Of a stretch of 51,861 nucleotides of DNA, positions 30,218 to 42,300 are shown in pieces. The DNA is taken from contig JAFISE010000199.1 in assembly GCA_022560025.1 (NCBI GenBank), forward strand, positions 1 through 51,861. The letters are read 5' to 3'. How positions within the stretch are numbered: the stretch's first letter is position 1; every line of letters begins with the position of its first letter. The notes beneath the pieces were generated by a model. That model saw nothing but the letters and a program-made list of their open reading frames with translations. It ran no database searches and was not told where the DNA came from. The stretch is from Stagonosporopsis chrysanthemi. Taxonomy: Eukaryota > Ascomycota > Dothideomycetes > Pleosporales > Didymellaceae. Both the position numbers and the translations under genes were made by a program.

Positions 30218-31383
30218 TTTGATGGGAATCTGCATCGTAATAAATAATATATGCGTATTATTGCGGAGACCAAGACACAACTATCGCTTTACGTGTTCTC
30301 ATCACCATTATCCAGAGCATGACTCATGCATTGAACCCACTGGACTCAGGAGATGCTTTTATGGGGTACTTGTGGGGCAACTAATAAAGCTGCAGATCAT
30401 GGCAGATGACCGGCCGGCGCATCAACCCTACAACACGCCTTCTCAACCACATGCTAAATGGAGCAGGCTTCAATCGTGCTCTCTTTCGAGAGAGTTCTTC
30501 CTACAAGTAGTACTTGTACCCTGGAACGTAGCGTGCACAGCTATGAGGAACCATTCTTGTGCTTGTCTTGGATGAGTACACAAATCGACATTGTCAAGTT
30601 GCACAAATAACACTGTGTCAGGAGTATGTACTCGACGAATGCGCAACATGGAGTCGTAAGCCTTTCCAGGTCAGCCCATCCCTATTGAATAATCACTGAC
30701 ACACTTTGTTACCTTTGTTTCCTTCCTCCACTTACTATGTAACAGATTATGTCTTCAAATCGGCATATACACGCGCTGATCACGAAAATCTGATTGATCT
30801 CAGACGCCGTAAAGTTGAAGCATTGAAGTGTTCTGTGCACCCAGGTAATGCAAAAGCAGGGATGTCACATGACAGCTCGGCATCCAAGTGTGGGCGCGCC
30901 ATCGTCCCGTCATTACTCTATACACAGTAAATGTAACCAAAAATACGTTGTAACGTTCCCACGATCGATGGCCTATTGATATAGAGCTTCTTCGTATCCA
31001 CACGTTGCCCGAAGGTATTACAACTACATCAATAATCAACAACACAGATCATCGATGGCAAGAAGCTTTCGACTCAGATGTGTGTCATGTGACCTGATTG
31101 TATCAGCTCCATTCTTGAATCCAGGCATCCGTAGTCTTCTCGACATCGTAACCTGCCCCTGGCCTTGGACCCTGGAGGTAAACGAAATGTGGCTAGGCTG
31201 TGCCCCACGCGTCCCGAGGCGGTGAGATCGCAGGCCCCTCCAAAAGACACGAAGTTCAATTGAAGCTCCCTTGCGTACGCTCAGTACTTCTACTCGGCTT
31301 CTGGCCTTTCGAACATAGCAGCAGTCGCTCTTTCAGATATTTGTCACTCCCATTCATCGCTCGAATTCAGCCGATTTCTTAAG
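30218..31383. other. Gene-poor interval before phosphomannomutase
   Basis: No frame with a recognisable protein. The last 100 bp, up to the phosphomannomutase ATG, are TC-rich, as in a fungal leader. Confidence 0.5.
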
Positions 31384-32445
31384 ATGGCCGCCGCAGCTTC
31401 TGTTTACCCCTCGCTTGACCAGCGCCCAGTCAAGAACACAGTGCTTCTGTTTGATGTTGATGACACACTCACAAAACCGCGCCAGGTTAGTTCTAATGTT
31501 CACTGTTGTAGGCGGTCATAGACTTCAAAGCTCGTAGCTTTCTTCCCGACCAAGAGGTTTTTAGTCTGCGGGATGACTTCCCGGGCCTCACAAATAGCTC
31601 TGGGCCGTGTCAGATACGGTGCGCTAATGATCTACACAGCTTGTCAAGCCAGAGATGCTGCAACTGCTCTCTGAGCTCCGCCACAAGGTTGCAATTGGCT
31701 TTGTAGGTGGCTCAAACCTCGCCAAACAGCAAGAGCAGCTCGCGACCGCAGACGTCAACGTCACTTCTCTCTTCGACTTTTGCTTCGCGGAAAACGGCCT
31801 CACAGCATACCGTCTAGGGGAGCAGCAGGCTAGTCAGAGCTTCATTGGGTGGATCGGGCAGGAGAAGTACAACAAGCTCGTGAAGTGGTACGTCTCGTTT
31901 GGTGCAGCTGAGGCTGTGCTGGGCTCAGCCCATCTAGCTGTATATTCAAGGTCCTAGTCTAATATTGCTTTCCCAGGATTCTGCACTACATTGCCGACCT
32001 TGACATTCCCATCAAGCGCGGTACGTTCGTCGAGTTCCGTAACGGCATGATTAATGTCTCTCCCATCGGCCGTAACGCCTCGACCGAGGAGCGAAACGAG
32101 TACCAGAAATACGACATCGAGCACGACATTCGCCCGACCATGGTGCGCAAGCTGAAGGAAGCCTTCCCCGACTACGGCCTCACATACTCCATCGGCGGGC
32201 AAATCTCCTTCGACGTGTTCCCCACCGGCTGGGACAAGACATACTGCCTGAACTTCATTGCAAAGGAGAAGGAGAGGGAGAACGGTGTCGACTACCAGAC
32301 TATTCACTTCTTTGGTGATAAGACATACAAGGGTGGCAATGACTACGAGATCTACAGCGATGAGAGAACGATTGGTCACTCGGTCAAGAACCCTGATGAC
32401 ACATACGCGCAGTTGCAGGAGCTGCTCAAGTCCTTTCAACAGTAG
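31384..32445 (+). CDS. sec53: Phosphomannomutase (Sec53/PMM family)
   Basis: Three exons, 31384-31485, 31640-31887 and 31977-32445, giving 272 aa, the usual PMM length. The first intron is 154 nt, the longest found here; the second is 89 nt. Joins give TLTKPRQLVKPEMLQ and YNKLVKWILHYIAD. HAD motif I is LFDVDDTLTKPR, with both catalytic Asp but Asp instead of the usual Gly in DVDGT. Other PMM signatures are VGGSNLAKQQEQL, FRNGMINVSPIGR, GGQISFDVFPTGWDKTY and FFGDKTYKGGNDYEI. It converts mannose-6-phosphate to mannose-1-phosphate in the cytosol, feeding GDP-mannose for glycosylation and GPI anchors. It converges on the iron alcohol dehydrogenase. Confidence 0.95.
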
Positions 32446-32813
32446 GCAGTCGACGAGCGGTATGGACGACGATCAACATGTGGGATCAGCTACTAGAGTG
32501 AAGAGTTCAATCTGAGCAGATTCTAAAATCATTGCAACTTACTAGAGACGATGAACTTGAGTAAAGCTTCGTGCCCCTGGATAACCAACTTTGTGAGGTG
32601 TGCCTGGCATCACTACAAACGTGCTTACGTATGATTCTTGTGAACGCAGCTGTTTCGATGTAAATGTTCCTGGATAGGATTCCACTCTTCTATATACAGA
32701 AAGATACTTAAGCCAGCAAAGACCTCATTCGCGGTATCCTGTTCAACAACAATAACATCGTGAATACTCTGTCGAACCTCTTTCGTCTGTTTCAGACCCA
32801 GCAAGTGACTTTG
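32446..32813. other. Convergent intergenic spacer
   Basis: 368 bp between two stop codons; AT-rich 3' untranslated sequence only. Confidence 0.55.
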
Positions 32814-34209
32814 CTATTTGACAGCTTTTAGTATCTCCTCGACCTGAGCAGCATCTACAAGCGGAACAGGATTTGTTTTTGCCCAAAAATCCTCCAACGA
32901 ATTCTTCGCCAACGCAGGAATCTTATCCGGCGAGATGTCGTACGCGCCCAGTGTCCGCGGCAGCTCGAGGAACCGAATAAGCACATCCAAAGCATCACCC
33001 AGATCGCTGGTCTCAGGCTCCAGCCCACCTCCCCTTAGCACCTCTGCCACCTTGGCCTCAGACCAGAGAACCTTCTGTACCACGCCTTGTCGCCTCGCGA
33101 TCTCAGCGTGCGAGCCACCGTACTTGAGGTTGAACTTCATCACCGCCGGACACATGATACAGCTCGTGACCCCATGCGGGACGCCCAAAGGCCCTAAAAC
33201 TCGTAAGCCGACATACTCGCTCCCCACGAGACGCAATAAACCTACCCAATTGGTGTCCAATAGCATGACTGCCACCCATCGGCACCCCGGCTCTCACATT
33301 CTCCATGGCAAACCTCGCCGCCATCTGGCACTCAAACCTAGCCTGCACATCCCCCGCGTCCTCCTTACACCGCAGCAACCCGGGCACCAATAACCTCAGC
33401 CCCCTCTCCGCGCGCGCATCGCTCTCCTCGGTCGCGGAGAGACTGCACAGCGCCTCGACACAATGGTCCAGCGCGCGCACGCCCGTCGACAGCCAGTGGA
33501 ACGCGGGCGTCGAGGCACACAGCGCCGGATCGAGGATTGCAAGGCTGGCGCCCATGCCTGAGTGCAGGAAGCCGAGTTTTTGCTTGGTGGCGTCGTTGGT
33601 GCCGCCTGCGAGGGCAAAGTACTCGCCGCCTGAGAGGGTGGTGGGGATGCAGATTAGAGGAATTGCAGGACGGGAGATGTGCAAGGGGGGGTTGGGGGCG
33701 CCGAGGGCGAAGGGCGAGAGGTGTGAGGGGGTGGAGATGTTGTTTGCGAGGCACTGGTCTTGTCAGGTCAAGCACGTTGATGATGGGGGCTGGATCGAAG
33801 GTGGGCATCATACGAAGACGACCAGCTTGGCTGCGTCGGTTAGACTGCCTGCGCCCAGCGTGACGATGCAGTCAGCGTGCTTCTCCCGCGCTTGCGAGGT
33901 GACGGCGAGGATCTCAGACCACAGCGAGTGCGATGCCATGCCTCTCTGGACGCCTACAACGTTCTCTTTGCCGAGCTCATTCAAGAGAAGGTCGAGCTTG
34001 TCTGTGCTGCGGCTAAGAGAGCCAGATGCGATGACGAAGACTCTCGAGGCATTGTAGGTCTGTTTGACGTGTTTTGCGCATGCGACGTGATAGGGCAATC
34101 CGTGCGATATGAAGGGTCCCGGTAGGTCAAGATGGGATACTGGAATTCCTGCCAAGTCGGCACCAGCTGAGGAGGTGAAGGCTGCTTCGTAGGTCTCTGT
34201 TTCAGCCAT
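32814..34209 (-). CDS. Iron-containing alcohol dehydrogenase / maleylacetate-reductase-like
   Basis: Three exons, 34209-33814, 33753-33246 and 33193-32814, giving 427 aa. Joins restore DAAKLVVFCLANNIST and AIGHQLGPLGVPHG. The nucleotide-binding segment is VTLGAGSLTDAAKL (GGGS-like). Metal-site regions are ALDHCVEAL, GGSHAIGHQLG and VPHG, with the expected His residues. The frame extends upstream only to a GTG; the ATG at 34209 is the first. Fungal members reduce maleylacetate in aromatic breakdown or act on alcohols with Fe or Zn; the substrate here is unknown. No ring-cleaving dioxygenase is nearby, so a role in aromatic catabolism is only a possibility. Confidence 0.85.
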
Positions 34210-34666
34210 GTCTGCAGATGAACTGGACACCCCAGAGTCCTTTATATTGCTGTAAGATCTTCTACAGTGAACTACCGCAGTGGAAGTCCATTTTTCGTCT
34301 TGAATTGCATCCACTCCCTACTCGGCGGTCTAACCCGACGAGGTAGAAATGAGGCTGGAGTGGGGAACGGCAGCTTGGCATGTTCGACCGAGGTACAGTC
34401 GATTTCACCGTGCAGCTGGGCGTATTATACATCGAACGGCCTGTCTCTCGTCCCTCGTTCCTTGAGCTTGACGAACCACAGAGCGCGATACGATCGTCTT
34501 GAAATGCTCGGCTTTCGTACTGAACGACATGTTCCGCTCAAATCAGACCCTGTATACAGCAAAGACAGAGCAACGCAGCTGCTGGCACTGTAAGCTGCAT
34601 CCAGCCGCAACCTCACAACTTCTTCCCGCACTCCACGTCTCCTCGTCTGCAACCATCCTCCCCTGC
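34210..34666. other. Intergenic region between two minus-strand genes
   Basis: 457 bp holding the iron-ADH promoter and the 3' end of the small mitochondrial gene. No further gene is seen. Confidence 0.5.
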
Positions 34667-35086
34667 TCACCAAGGCCACCACCCCTTCTTCCCCGAAGTT
34701 GCGCCATTCACCCCCTCCCTAACCTCCCCAATCTTCTCTCCAACCTTCTCCACCACGCCCTCCGCTTCCCGTCTCTTTCTGTTCATCGCGCCCGCCAATT
34801 CCTCCTGCAGACCCTTGATCTCATTCTTCTTATCGTACGCCTCCTCTATTGTCTCGAGTTTCATCCACCCAAAGTATGCCAGCTGGTATGTAAAGAGCGC
34901 GCCGAGGAAGCATTTCAGGATGGGTGCGGAGAAGGAGCGGTAGAAGGCGCCGACTTTGGAGGGTTGCTTGGGGGGTTGTGGTGTGGGTGGTTGGGGCTCG
35001 ATGGAGAGGTTTCGCCGGGAGATACGGGCGAATGTTTGGCGGGTTGCGCGGAGGCGGAGGAGGTGTGCTGCTCGTGTGGTGTTCAT
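34667..35086 (-). CDS. Small mitochondrial membrane protein, Ina17-like layout
   Basis: 139 aa, no intron. The N-terminus (MNTTRAAHLLRLRATRQTFA) has many Arg and no acidic residue before about position 30, a good mitochondrial presequence. A Pro-rich linker is followed by one membrane helix near 54-73 (PILKCFLGALFTYQLAYFGW), then a charged coiled coil (MKLETIEEAYDKKNEIKGLQ and on) and a WWPW end. This order - presequence, single helix, W-x-KLE, coiled coil, Trp-rich end - resembles Ina17, an inner-membrane assembly factor for the F1Fo ATP synthase peripheral stalk. The match is by layout and a few residues only. It is head-to-head with YSY6 across 383 bp. Confidence 0.7.
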   Translation of the reverse strand: MNTTRAAHLLRLRATRQTFARISRRNLSIEPQPPTPQPPKQPSKVGAFYRSFSAPILKCFLGALFTYQLAYFGWMKLETIEEAYDKKNEIKGLQEELAGAMNRKRREAEGVVEKVGEKIGEVREGVNGATSGKKGWWPW

Positions 35087-35469
35087 GATGAGTGCTTATT
35101 GATAGTCGCGACTTGTGACGCGCTGTGACGTTTCGTCGTTTGCTGTACTGGACCGACGTTCGACGACCTTACCAGAGATTGGCGATGACGAATTGACCTG
35201 TCGAGCGATGAGTTGAAGGTTTTGGTGCTGAGAAAAGCAACAAAGCTCAAAGCAACAAAGCTCAAAGCTCCCACGCTCTCAAACCTCCGCCCTCCCTCCG
35301 CACTAGCGCCGCGTCCGAGCTTCCTATTTCCGAAGGGAACACCGTTGCAACACGCCCATCCCTAACAACCCATTCGCTCCTTCAGTTCTCCTCTTTCTGT
35401 CTTCTACAGACTAATCCTCCTCTCCCCGCCAATCCTTCCCTCAAACATCAGCCCGCCCGCTCCGTCACA
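35087..35469. promoter_or_regulatory. Divergent promoter, Ina17-like gene / YSY6
   Basis: 383 bp between two start codons. It contains an exact tandem duplication of the 15-mer AGCAACAAAGCTCAA (35236-35265) and a C/T-rich stretch leading into the YSY6 leader. Confidence 0.55.
35236..35265. repeat. 15-bp tandem duplication
   Basis: Two exact adjacent copies of AGCAACAAAGCTCAA in the divergent promoter. Confidence 0.9.
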
Positions 35470-35839
35470 ATGGTACGCCATCGACTCCGTCCCCTGCCAA
35501 CCAGCCCTCCGCATCGGGCCAGCTCCAAACACCCTAGCTAACACGCACCCCGGCAGGCCCAAACACCACAACAGCGCCAGGCCAACATGCGCTTCGCCAA
35601 AGCGCAGGAGAAGAAGATGGGCAAGCCCGAGGGCCCGCAGATTGTGAAGCCCCGGGGGCCGCAGAAGAGCCCCATCAGCAAGATCTGGATCAGTACGTAT
35701 ATACCGTTACCAAACCCACCACGGGAAAACCTCGGCTTGGATAGGTGCACAGTGTGGGCTGACGCGTGTGTGAACAGTTCTGCTGGCTTTTGTCCTGTGC
35801 GGAGGCCTGCTGTTCGAGGTCCTGAAGCTGTTTTTCTAG
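35470..35839 (+). CDS. ysy6: YSY6/RAMP4 (SERP) stress-associated ER membrane protein
   Basis: Three exons, 35470-35472, 35557-35692 and 35778-35839, giving 66 aa. The first coding exon is the ATG alone. Intron 1 (84 nt, GTACGC to GGCAG, branch AGCTAAC) and intron 2 (85 nt, GTACGT to AACAG) keep frame. The product has the RAMP4 pattern: a soluble N-terminus AQTPQQRQANMRFAKAQEKK, a Pro/Gly/Lys-rich linker, and a single C-terminal anchor IWIILLAFVLCGGLLFEVLK ending in FF. RAMP4 proteins are tail-anchored in the ER beside the Sec61 translocon and stabilise membrane proteins under stress. The gene is too short to show as one open frame. Confidence 0.92.
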
Positions 35840-36473
35840 GCGCGCGAACGCACGATGCTTCTCAGCGGGCGACGAGGCGGGATGCCTTTCGAGCGGACCA
35901 TCACCCTTTGTGGATACCATGGCGAGATTTGTTTTGGGGGGACGCGGTACGAGGGAGAAGGGAGAGACCGCGCGCGTCGGGAAAAGCTCTCCTTTTCGTC
36001 ATTTCTTCTTCTCTACTTTAGCCTTCTGTTTCAACCTTTCTCCGGACATAGGGCGCGGCGTTTCGGCGTAGGATCTACTGTGCTCCGAACACTTTGGCAC
36101 AAAATCGTGGTCGTATACCAATTGAACTTGGACTTGCTATGCATTGGTTCAATGATTGTGTTGCCGACTGGGTGGAGAAGATACACCTGTAGATGCTAAC
36201 ACAAGAAGGCCGTCGTATGGTATTATACAGCACGCGAAACGACATGCAGCGAGCAGCGCATGATCTCGCAAACTTTTACTTCTGTTTCGGTCGACTCTCC
36301 GAATCATGACCAACTTTTGATTACAACGATTTTCTAAGGGGTATATGCTATATAGGGGACCGTCTACCATGCATTTTCGCCTTGCAATGCAGCGATATTC
36401 TCGCCCATGGCTTATCGACCAAAGCGTCTATAAAAAAAAAAGTCTTGACCAACCATTTTCCCAGCCTCCCAAT
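35840..36473. other. Convergent intergenic spacer
   Basis: 634 bp between the YSY6 and transporter stops. A ten-A run lies near 36431. No gene is recognised. Confidence 0.5.
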
Positions 36474-38176
36474 CTAGAACTGCACCTGGAACCTCGGATT
36501 CGTCCTGATCCTCTCACCCTTCAGCCTGAAGAAGACCGGCACGGGGATGAAAGCCAGCGCAACGAAGCCCAGCAGCGAGTTGCCCCACCCCAGACCAAGC
36601 TTGTCGTACATGTCGAGGCCGGCAAGGGGCAGCACGGCGCCGAACACGGATCTGAGCACTGTGTTGGCGGCGATGGCAGACGCGGCATGCACGGTGAACG
36701 CGTCGACGAGATAGGTCTGGATGGTCATCATGGCGGTCAGGTTGCCGACGCCGATGAAGGCTGTACCGATGATGGGAACTATCCACGTTAGTAAACATGT
36801 CAAGCGGTCTGGACACGAAACAGTCTCACCAATCCAATGGACGCCATAGTATGTTGTCCATCCATACAAGAAGATCCCGAACGGCAAGCTGACAGCACCA
36901 GGGACGGTGAGGGTCATAAGCAGACGGTGCTCGGGCTTCGCGTTGCCTTTAGCCTGGTGCTTCTTGATGTTCTTATCCGACATGCTGCCCAGCACGCCCA
37001 TGCCGGCGATCATGCCAACACCCATACCAAGATATGCAAGTCCGACCGCACCCGAGGAGAAGCCATACTGGCCTTCGAACACGAACGTCATGGTCGTAAA
37101 GAACAGGTAGAGAATACCGTAGTTGACAGAGATGTAAAGCGACATGAGGAAGACGATGGGCGAGAAGAAAAGCATCTTCATTGGCCGGGCGATGGCACGG
37201 ACAAAGACCTCCCTCGGAGGGAGTCCAGCATCGAGCTTGGAGCGAAGCTCCGTGTTGCCTGTTTCTTTGCGAAGACGGGCGACTTTCTTGTTGAGGATGG
37301 TTTGGTGGAAGGTCTCACGGCCGAAGAAAGCGAGGGAAACACCAAAGACGCCGCCGAAGATGGCGAGGAGGTAAAACACCCAGCGCCAGGAAAGACTCTG
37401 CACGAGAAATCCACCGCAAACAGGCCCGACGATGGGACCTAGCAATGGTCCCATGGAGTAGATGGCCATGGCGCCTGCACGCTGCTGCGGCGGGAACATG
37501 TCTGCAATCGTGCCACCACCAAGGGTAAGGGGAGAGGCACCGGCACATCCAGCGAGGAGTCGGAAGGCGATGAGCATGCCCATGGAGGTTGAACGAGCGC
37601 AGGCGATGTTGAAGACGATGAAGAGGACGTTGCAGATATTGTAGAGGGGCATGCGTCCGTACATTTCGGACATGGGCGCGATGACGAGAGGGCCTGGGGT
37701 ACACATTAGTCTGGTAGTCTCAAGGCATGGCCGACACACGTACCGATAGCAAAGCCGAGGAGGTATACTGATACAACGAATGTAGCCATCAAATTCGACT
37801 GCTCATCAAAGGCACGCATAACCTGCGGCACACCAGGCGCGAAGAACGATGATGCGAGTGGTGTGATGAAAGTAACAGCTCCGAGCGCAGCAATGATAGA
37901 CCATTTTTTCTTTGCCGGCCAGTTCAAAGGGTTCGCAGGATCATCTGGGCCGTCCCAGTCAACGATGTTTGGATCTCGTATCTCTTCTTGCACTGGCGCA
38001 CCACCACTCAGTGTGCGTTCGTCTGTGTGAGTTGACAGTGCTTGGCTTTGCGCGCCTTTTTCTACGTCTGTGGTGAATGTGTCGGCGTCGTGACCTTGTT
38101 GGCATGCCTCGCTCTCCTTCTCATTCAGGTCTCGTGCCTCCATGGCAGAATCTGGGAACGTTGAAGGTGTTGCCAT
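36474..38176 (-). CDS. MFS transporter, DHA1 drug/polyamine:H+ antiporter type
   Basis: Three exons, 38176-37744, 37693-36830 and 36778-36474, giving 533 aa; introns are 50 and 51 nt. Joins restore VYLLGFAIGPLVIAPMSEMY and GVHWIVPIIGTAFIG. A cytosolic N-terminus of about 90 aa ends in DPANPLNWPAKKKW, typical of the fungal polyamine/multidrug subgroup. Signatures include APMSEMYGRMPLYN (motif A), LAGCAGASPLTLGGGTIAD and SMGPLLGPIVGPVCGGFL (motif C of antiporters). Twelve helices are expected in the plasma or vacuolar membrane. It probably exports polyamines or toxic compounds; the substrate is not visible. Confidence 0.9.
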
Positions 38177-39393
38177 GTCGGAGGATGCTGCGAACTACGT
38201 CGTTAGGACGCGGGCGCAAGGCTGCTCCGTTGAGACTGATGTAGCCTACCGAGTCCGTGTGTTATTCACGTACAGGTGGACTAGCCGTCAAAGGCCAGGC
38301 TTGTGGTGCGTCGCCTCTGTCCTTCACGATGGAAAACCTGCAGCGTTGCGTCGAAAACCACGTGTAACGAAACAACAAAACCACAAGATCAGAGAATTGA
38401 TCAAAGGCTAAGCCGTGGGGATTAGGAGAGGTATTAGCCAGGCCCTCATCCACCCTCGGATGGTCCGAATGCGAGAGCGTGTCGCACTCGCATGGTAGGC
38501 AAATACACCAATCACAAGGCGCAGGTGCCGTCAGCCGTGCTTAGTGGAGGCTTGTTTGAGGGCGAAGCGAGCTTGAGCGCGGGAGAGACAGCACGCCTCA
38601 ACGGAGATAAATGGAGGGTCGGCAAATGTAGCCACCGATGTGCTTGTTTAAGGGTCGACGAAGAGGGGAGCGCTATTGAGGAACGCAGCACCGGAGGCTA
38701 GATTGCTGTTTTCGATACGCTGTATACGGTCGCCCGTTTGTCCGAGGATTATGTGTGGCACATCGCAGCGTTCATTGTGTCTGTGATCGTCCGTCGCGAA
38801 TGCTAGGCTTTCAATATCATCCGCAGAGGGCTCGCTGTTTGATTGCCCGAGTTCGTGGGTTGCACCTTTCCACATCTGTCAGCCTCGTCTCCTGTGCGAA
38901 AAGAAGCTGTAACTTTCGAGTTGAGCACCTTCAACGGAGCTTTCCTATCATGTCAGCAAGGACTTTCAGTCACCCACGAGGCTACTCAGCTTGCCACTGT
39001 AGATACAGACGGTCTTGGGCAATCTACACAGCTCTTAGCTACCCTACGCTGCCAGAATGTCGCAATACATGTAACGACTCTTCTACGACACGAAAACTCT
39101 GCATCTACAACAGTGCGATACACTGTCGCCATGACTGTAAAGCGTAAACATGTCCATATACAATATACGACGTTGGTAAAGGGCCGAGCAGCCCCGCTGT
39201 TGTGGGTTGTGTCCTACGTTTCCCCAGATCCGCACTCTTCCGCAGAGCTCCGGTGACCTGGTCCATCCACCATAGGGCGTAAGTACGTGAACCTGATCAC
39301 CGTTGCTAGTACATCTTTACAGTCACGGAGATGCACCAATGAGACGAGCGAGAACAATATTATAACCTATCTACAGATGAAACCTTTTGCTTT
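38177..39393. other. Gene-poor interval between transporter and PAN1
   Basis: 1.2 kb with frames up to about 137 codons but no recognisable protein. It includes the transporter promoter and the PAN1 3' region. No repeats of note. Confidence 0.5.
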
Positions 39394-42300
39394 CTACAAA
39401 ACTCTACCAGCAGTCGATGAGGTACTCCTATCCTTTGTCTCGACCTTCCGCAGGCCTCTGCCGGCCTGAATTTGACCAAGAAGAGCTCCGCGATCCGGCA
39501 GGCCGCCGGGCGCCTTCATGCTAGGCATGGGTGGTGGAGGCGGGCCTCCCATTGGTGGCGGAGGAGGTCCGGGGGGTGGTGGAGGCGCAGAACCTGCAGG
39601 CATCGGTGGAGGGGGAGGAATACCTGCTGGAACTGGAGTCTGAGCAGGCGAGTCCTTGTTGTCCATCGATGACAACGGTCGCGGAGGTGCCATGGTGCCG
39701 AACAAGATAGAAGCTAGGTGCTTAGCTCCTCCCTGTGTGGGAGCCTCATCATCGTCTGAGGACGAATCGTCCGAATCGTCACCAGACCAGCCATCGTCAT
39801 CCTGTCTGCCACGAGTGCGGGCCGAAGACGCGGCGGGCTCGTTGAAAGTTGGTGCAGCAGCCTTGGTGGCCTGCTCCTGGGTCAAACGATGGAATGGGTT
39901 TGTAGACACCTCGCTGGTGTTGCTTGGCGGAGGCGGAGGTGTGTTGGTGCTGTCCTGAGTAGAGAGGGCCATCTTCTTATAGAAAGGGTTCGTGCTCTCG
40001 CCCCCCGCGACGGGGTGGGGACTAGTGACCGACGAAGCTGGCGGGCTTGGGAACGAACCTGGCACTTGTGGCATAGGCGGTGCCGGTGGGGGCGCTGTGC
40101 TTCGTGGCAGTTCTTGGCTTGCAGTAGGTGTGGATTCCTGAGGAGTCATGTTTTGAGGGCCTTCATCATCAGAGGAGTCCTCGTCGTCAAGAGCCTCCAA
40201 CTGTAGCTGTAATTGTCGCTCGCGTTCGCGTGCAGCTTCGATCTCGGCACGCTGAGCGGCCAGCTTGGCTTCCTTCTCCTGTTGTTCTTTCTGCGCGCCA
40301 GCTCGGCGCTTTTTCTCCTCCGCCTTCTTGAGCTTGCCCTGCTGTACCTGTTCCTCTAGAGCCCTGAGACGAGCTTGGGCAGCTTCGCGCTCCTGCGCAA
40401 GCTCATCTTCCTGTCGGCGCTCCTCATCCCTGTCAAGATTGTCAGTAAGGCCTTCCATCGGCGCATGAATTTGACTTACTCCAGGCGTTTAGTCTCTGCT
40501 TCCTGAGCCTGCTGCTGCTCACGCAAAGCCTGCTCAGCAATATCATTCTCAGCCCTCTTCGCCTCGGCTTCGGCCTGTTCCACATCGTGCTGTGCGACAT
40601 CGGCCTTGTTCTTGCGCGAAGCTGGTGGGGGCGGCGCAGGTTTCTTGCCGGTGGCCTTAGCTGGTGCTGGAGGTGCGGTGGACTCGCCTTCAAGTCTCCT
40701 CTGCCTTTCTTGCTCGCGACGAGCGTCTTCCTCTTCGGCTTGCCTGAGCTTGTCTTCGCGCTCCTTCTTCTCACGCTCTGCACGTTGTTCAGGCGTTTCA
40801 CCCGCTTTGGCCGGAGCTCGCAGACCCAGCGCCGCCAAGCGCTCAGCCATGCGTTGCTCGGCCTGCTGCTTGATAAATGCAGCTCGCTCTGCTGGAGTCT
40901 TGTAAGCAGAAGCGCCACCAGGTGTAGGCGTCGAGCGCGGAGACTCTGTAGCGCGGGCAGGACTCTCGTAGCGAGAGGTTGGTTGCGTGTCGTTGGTGCG
41001 CGAGGATGCGCGCCCAGTATCACGAGATCTGTCTTCCTTGCGGACGCGTGCAGCACGGCTACTTCGCTGCAGATCGAAGATGAAATCCCTGACTTCATCC
41101 TCCACACCGAGAGCCTCCTCCCACCGACGCCGCTCATGCTCGCTGCGGCTGTCGTGTCCACCCTCTTTGAGACTAGACTCAAGTCCCTTGGTGTACTCGT
41201 TGACGCTGTCCTCTACATCGCGGATCATGCGCTCGTTATTCTCCCTCTCCGACCGAATTCGAGACTGTTCTTTCTCCAGGCGCTCAGTAGCCGCGCCTGC
41301 ATCGTCGCCAGCAGGGGCAGGCCTGCCAGTCAAAGCAGCGGAGCGCGCTTGCATCATAGCCTTAGCGCGTGCCTTCAAACGATCAGACTCTGTAACCGCG
41401 CCGCCAGGTCCTGTTCCAACAATCGTGGCTGAAGATCCAGGATGCGCTTTGGCGTCTTTCAGCCTGAAAAGTTCGAGCTGGGCATCGGCGATTTCGCGCT
41501 CGATACGGCGCACATTGGAGGCAACTTCAGGTAGGCGGTCGGTCAAGGTCTGAAGCTGACGCTTGAGCGCACGACGCTCAGCGTCCGAATCGCCGCCATG
41601 CAGAGATGCTTTGGGATGAGCATCGATATCGTCCTGCACCCTGCGAATGCGACGGTACAGCTCGTCAGCCTCCTTGCGGTCTCGGCGATCAAGAGCATCA
41701 TCGTCGTCAGCAGCGTTCTCATCCTGCGTGTCCATAGCGTCCAACAAGATCTGCTTCTCCTTGACTGCTTTTCTGAGCTGTTCCAAGCTCATTTCGTCCG
41801 AACGACCAGAGGTAGGCGAAGATGCGCCAGAAGCAGGCGAAGGCGACCGGCCACCGCCACCAACACGGTGTCTCGCGCTTGAGCGATAGCCAGCGTTGTC
41901 GTCGTTGTTTCGGAAGACGGTGGCATCCTTACGGCCTCCAGCCGCTGGGCTGTTGGACCGGAACGAGTGGGTCTTGAGGTAGCTGACGCCAGTGCGCTGA
42001 GGTTGGAGGAACGCGCCTGAGTTCTTCCTGTCTTCGGCATCTCCACGGAGCAGATTCTTCATGGCGCCAATCGAATCATTGATGTTGCGGGTGGATGGTG
42101 GGACTAGCTCAGGGGGCAGACGGTTCGGCACTGGGTATCCGTTCAGCTTGCGGTAGATGAGATGCATAGCAACCGCAAATTCATCCAGATTAAGGCGGCC
42201 ACGGTCTGCAGAGTCCGCGAGTGTCCAGATCTTTTCCAGGTCGGACTTGGGCAGACCACTCTGACCAAGAATCTCAATGGCCTGTGCACCAGCAATGTAG

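Noticed and set aside
30320..30350. Second tRNA suggested by a TTGAACCC word
   Set aside because: Flanking bases cannot form a T stem, and no acceptor or anticodon arm is found.
5008..34209. Aromatic-degradation cluster linking the monooxygenase and the iron alcohol dehydrogenase
   Set aside because: They are about 26 kb apart, with unrelated genes between them and no ring-cleaving enzyme.
40587..41432. 281-codon frame antisense to PAN1
   Set aside because: Cys/Leu/Arg/Ser-rich shadow of the charged PAN1 coiled coil.
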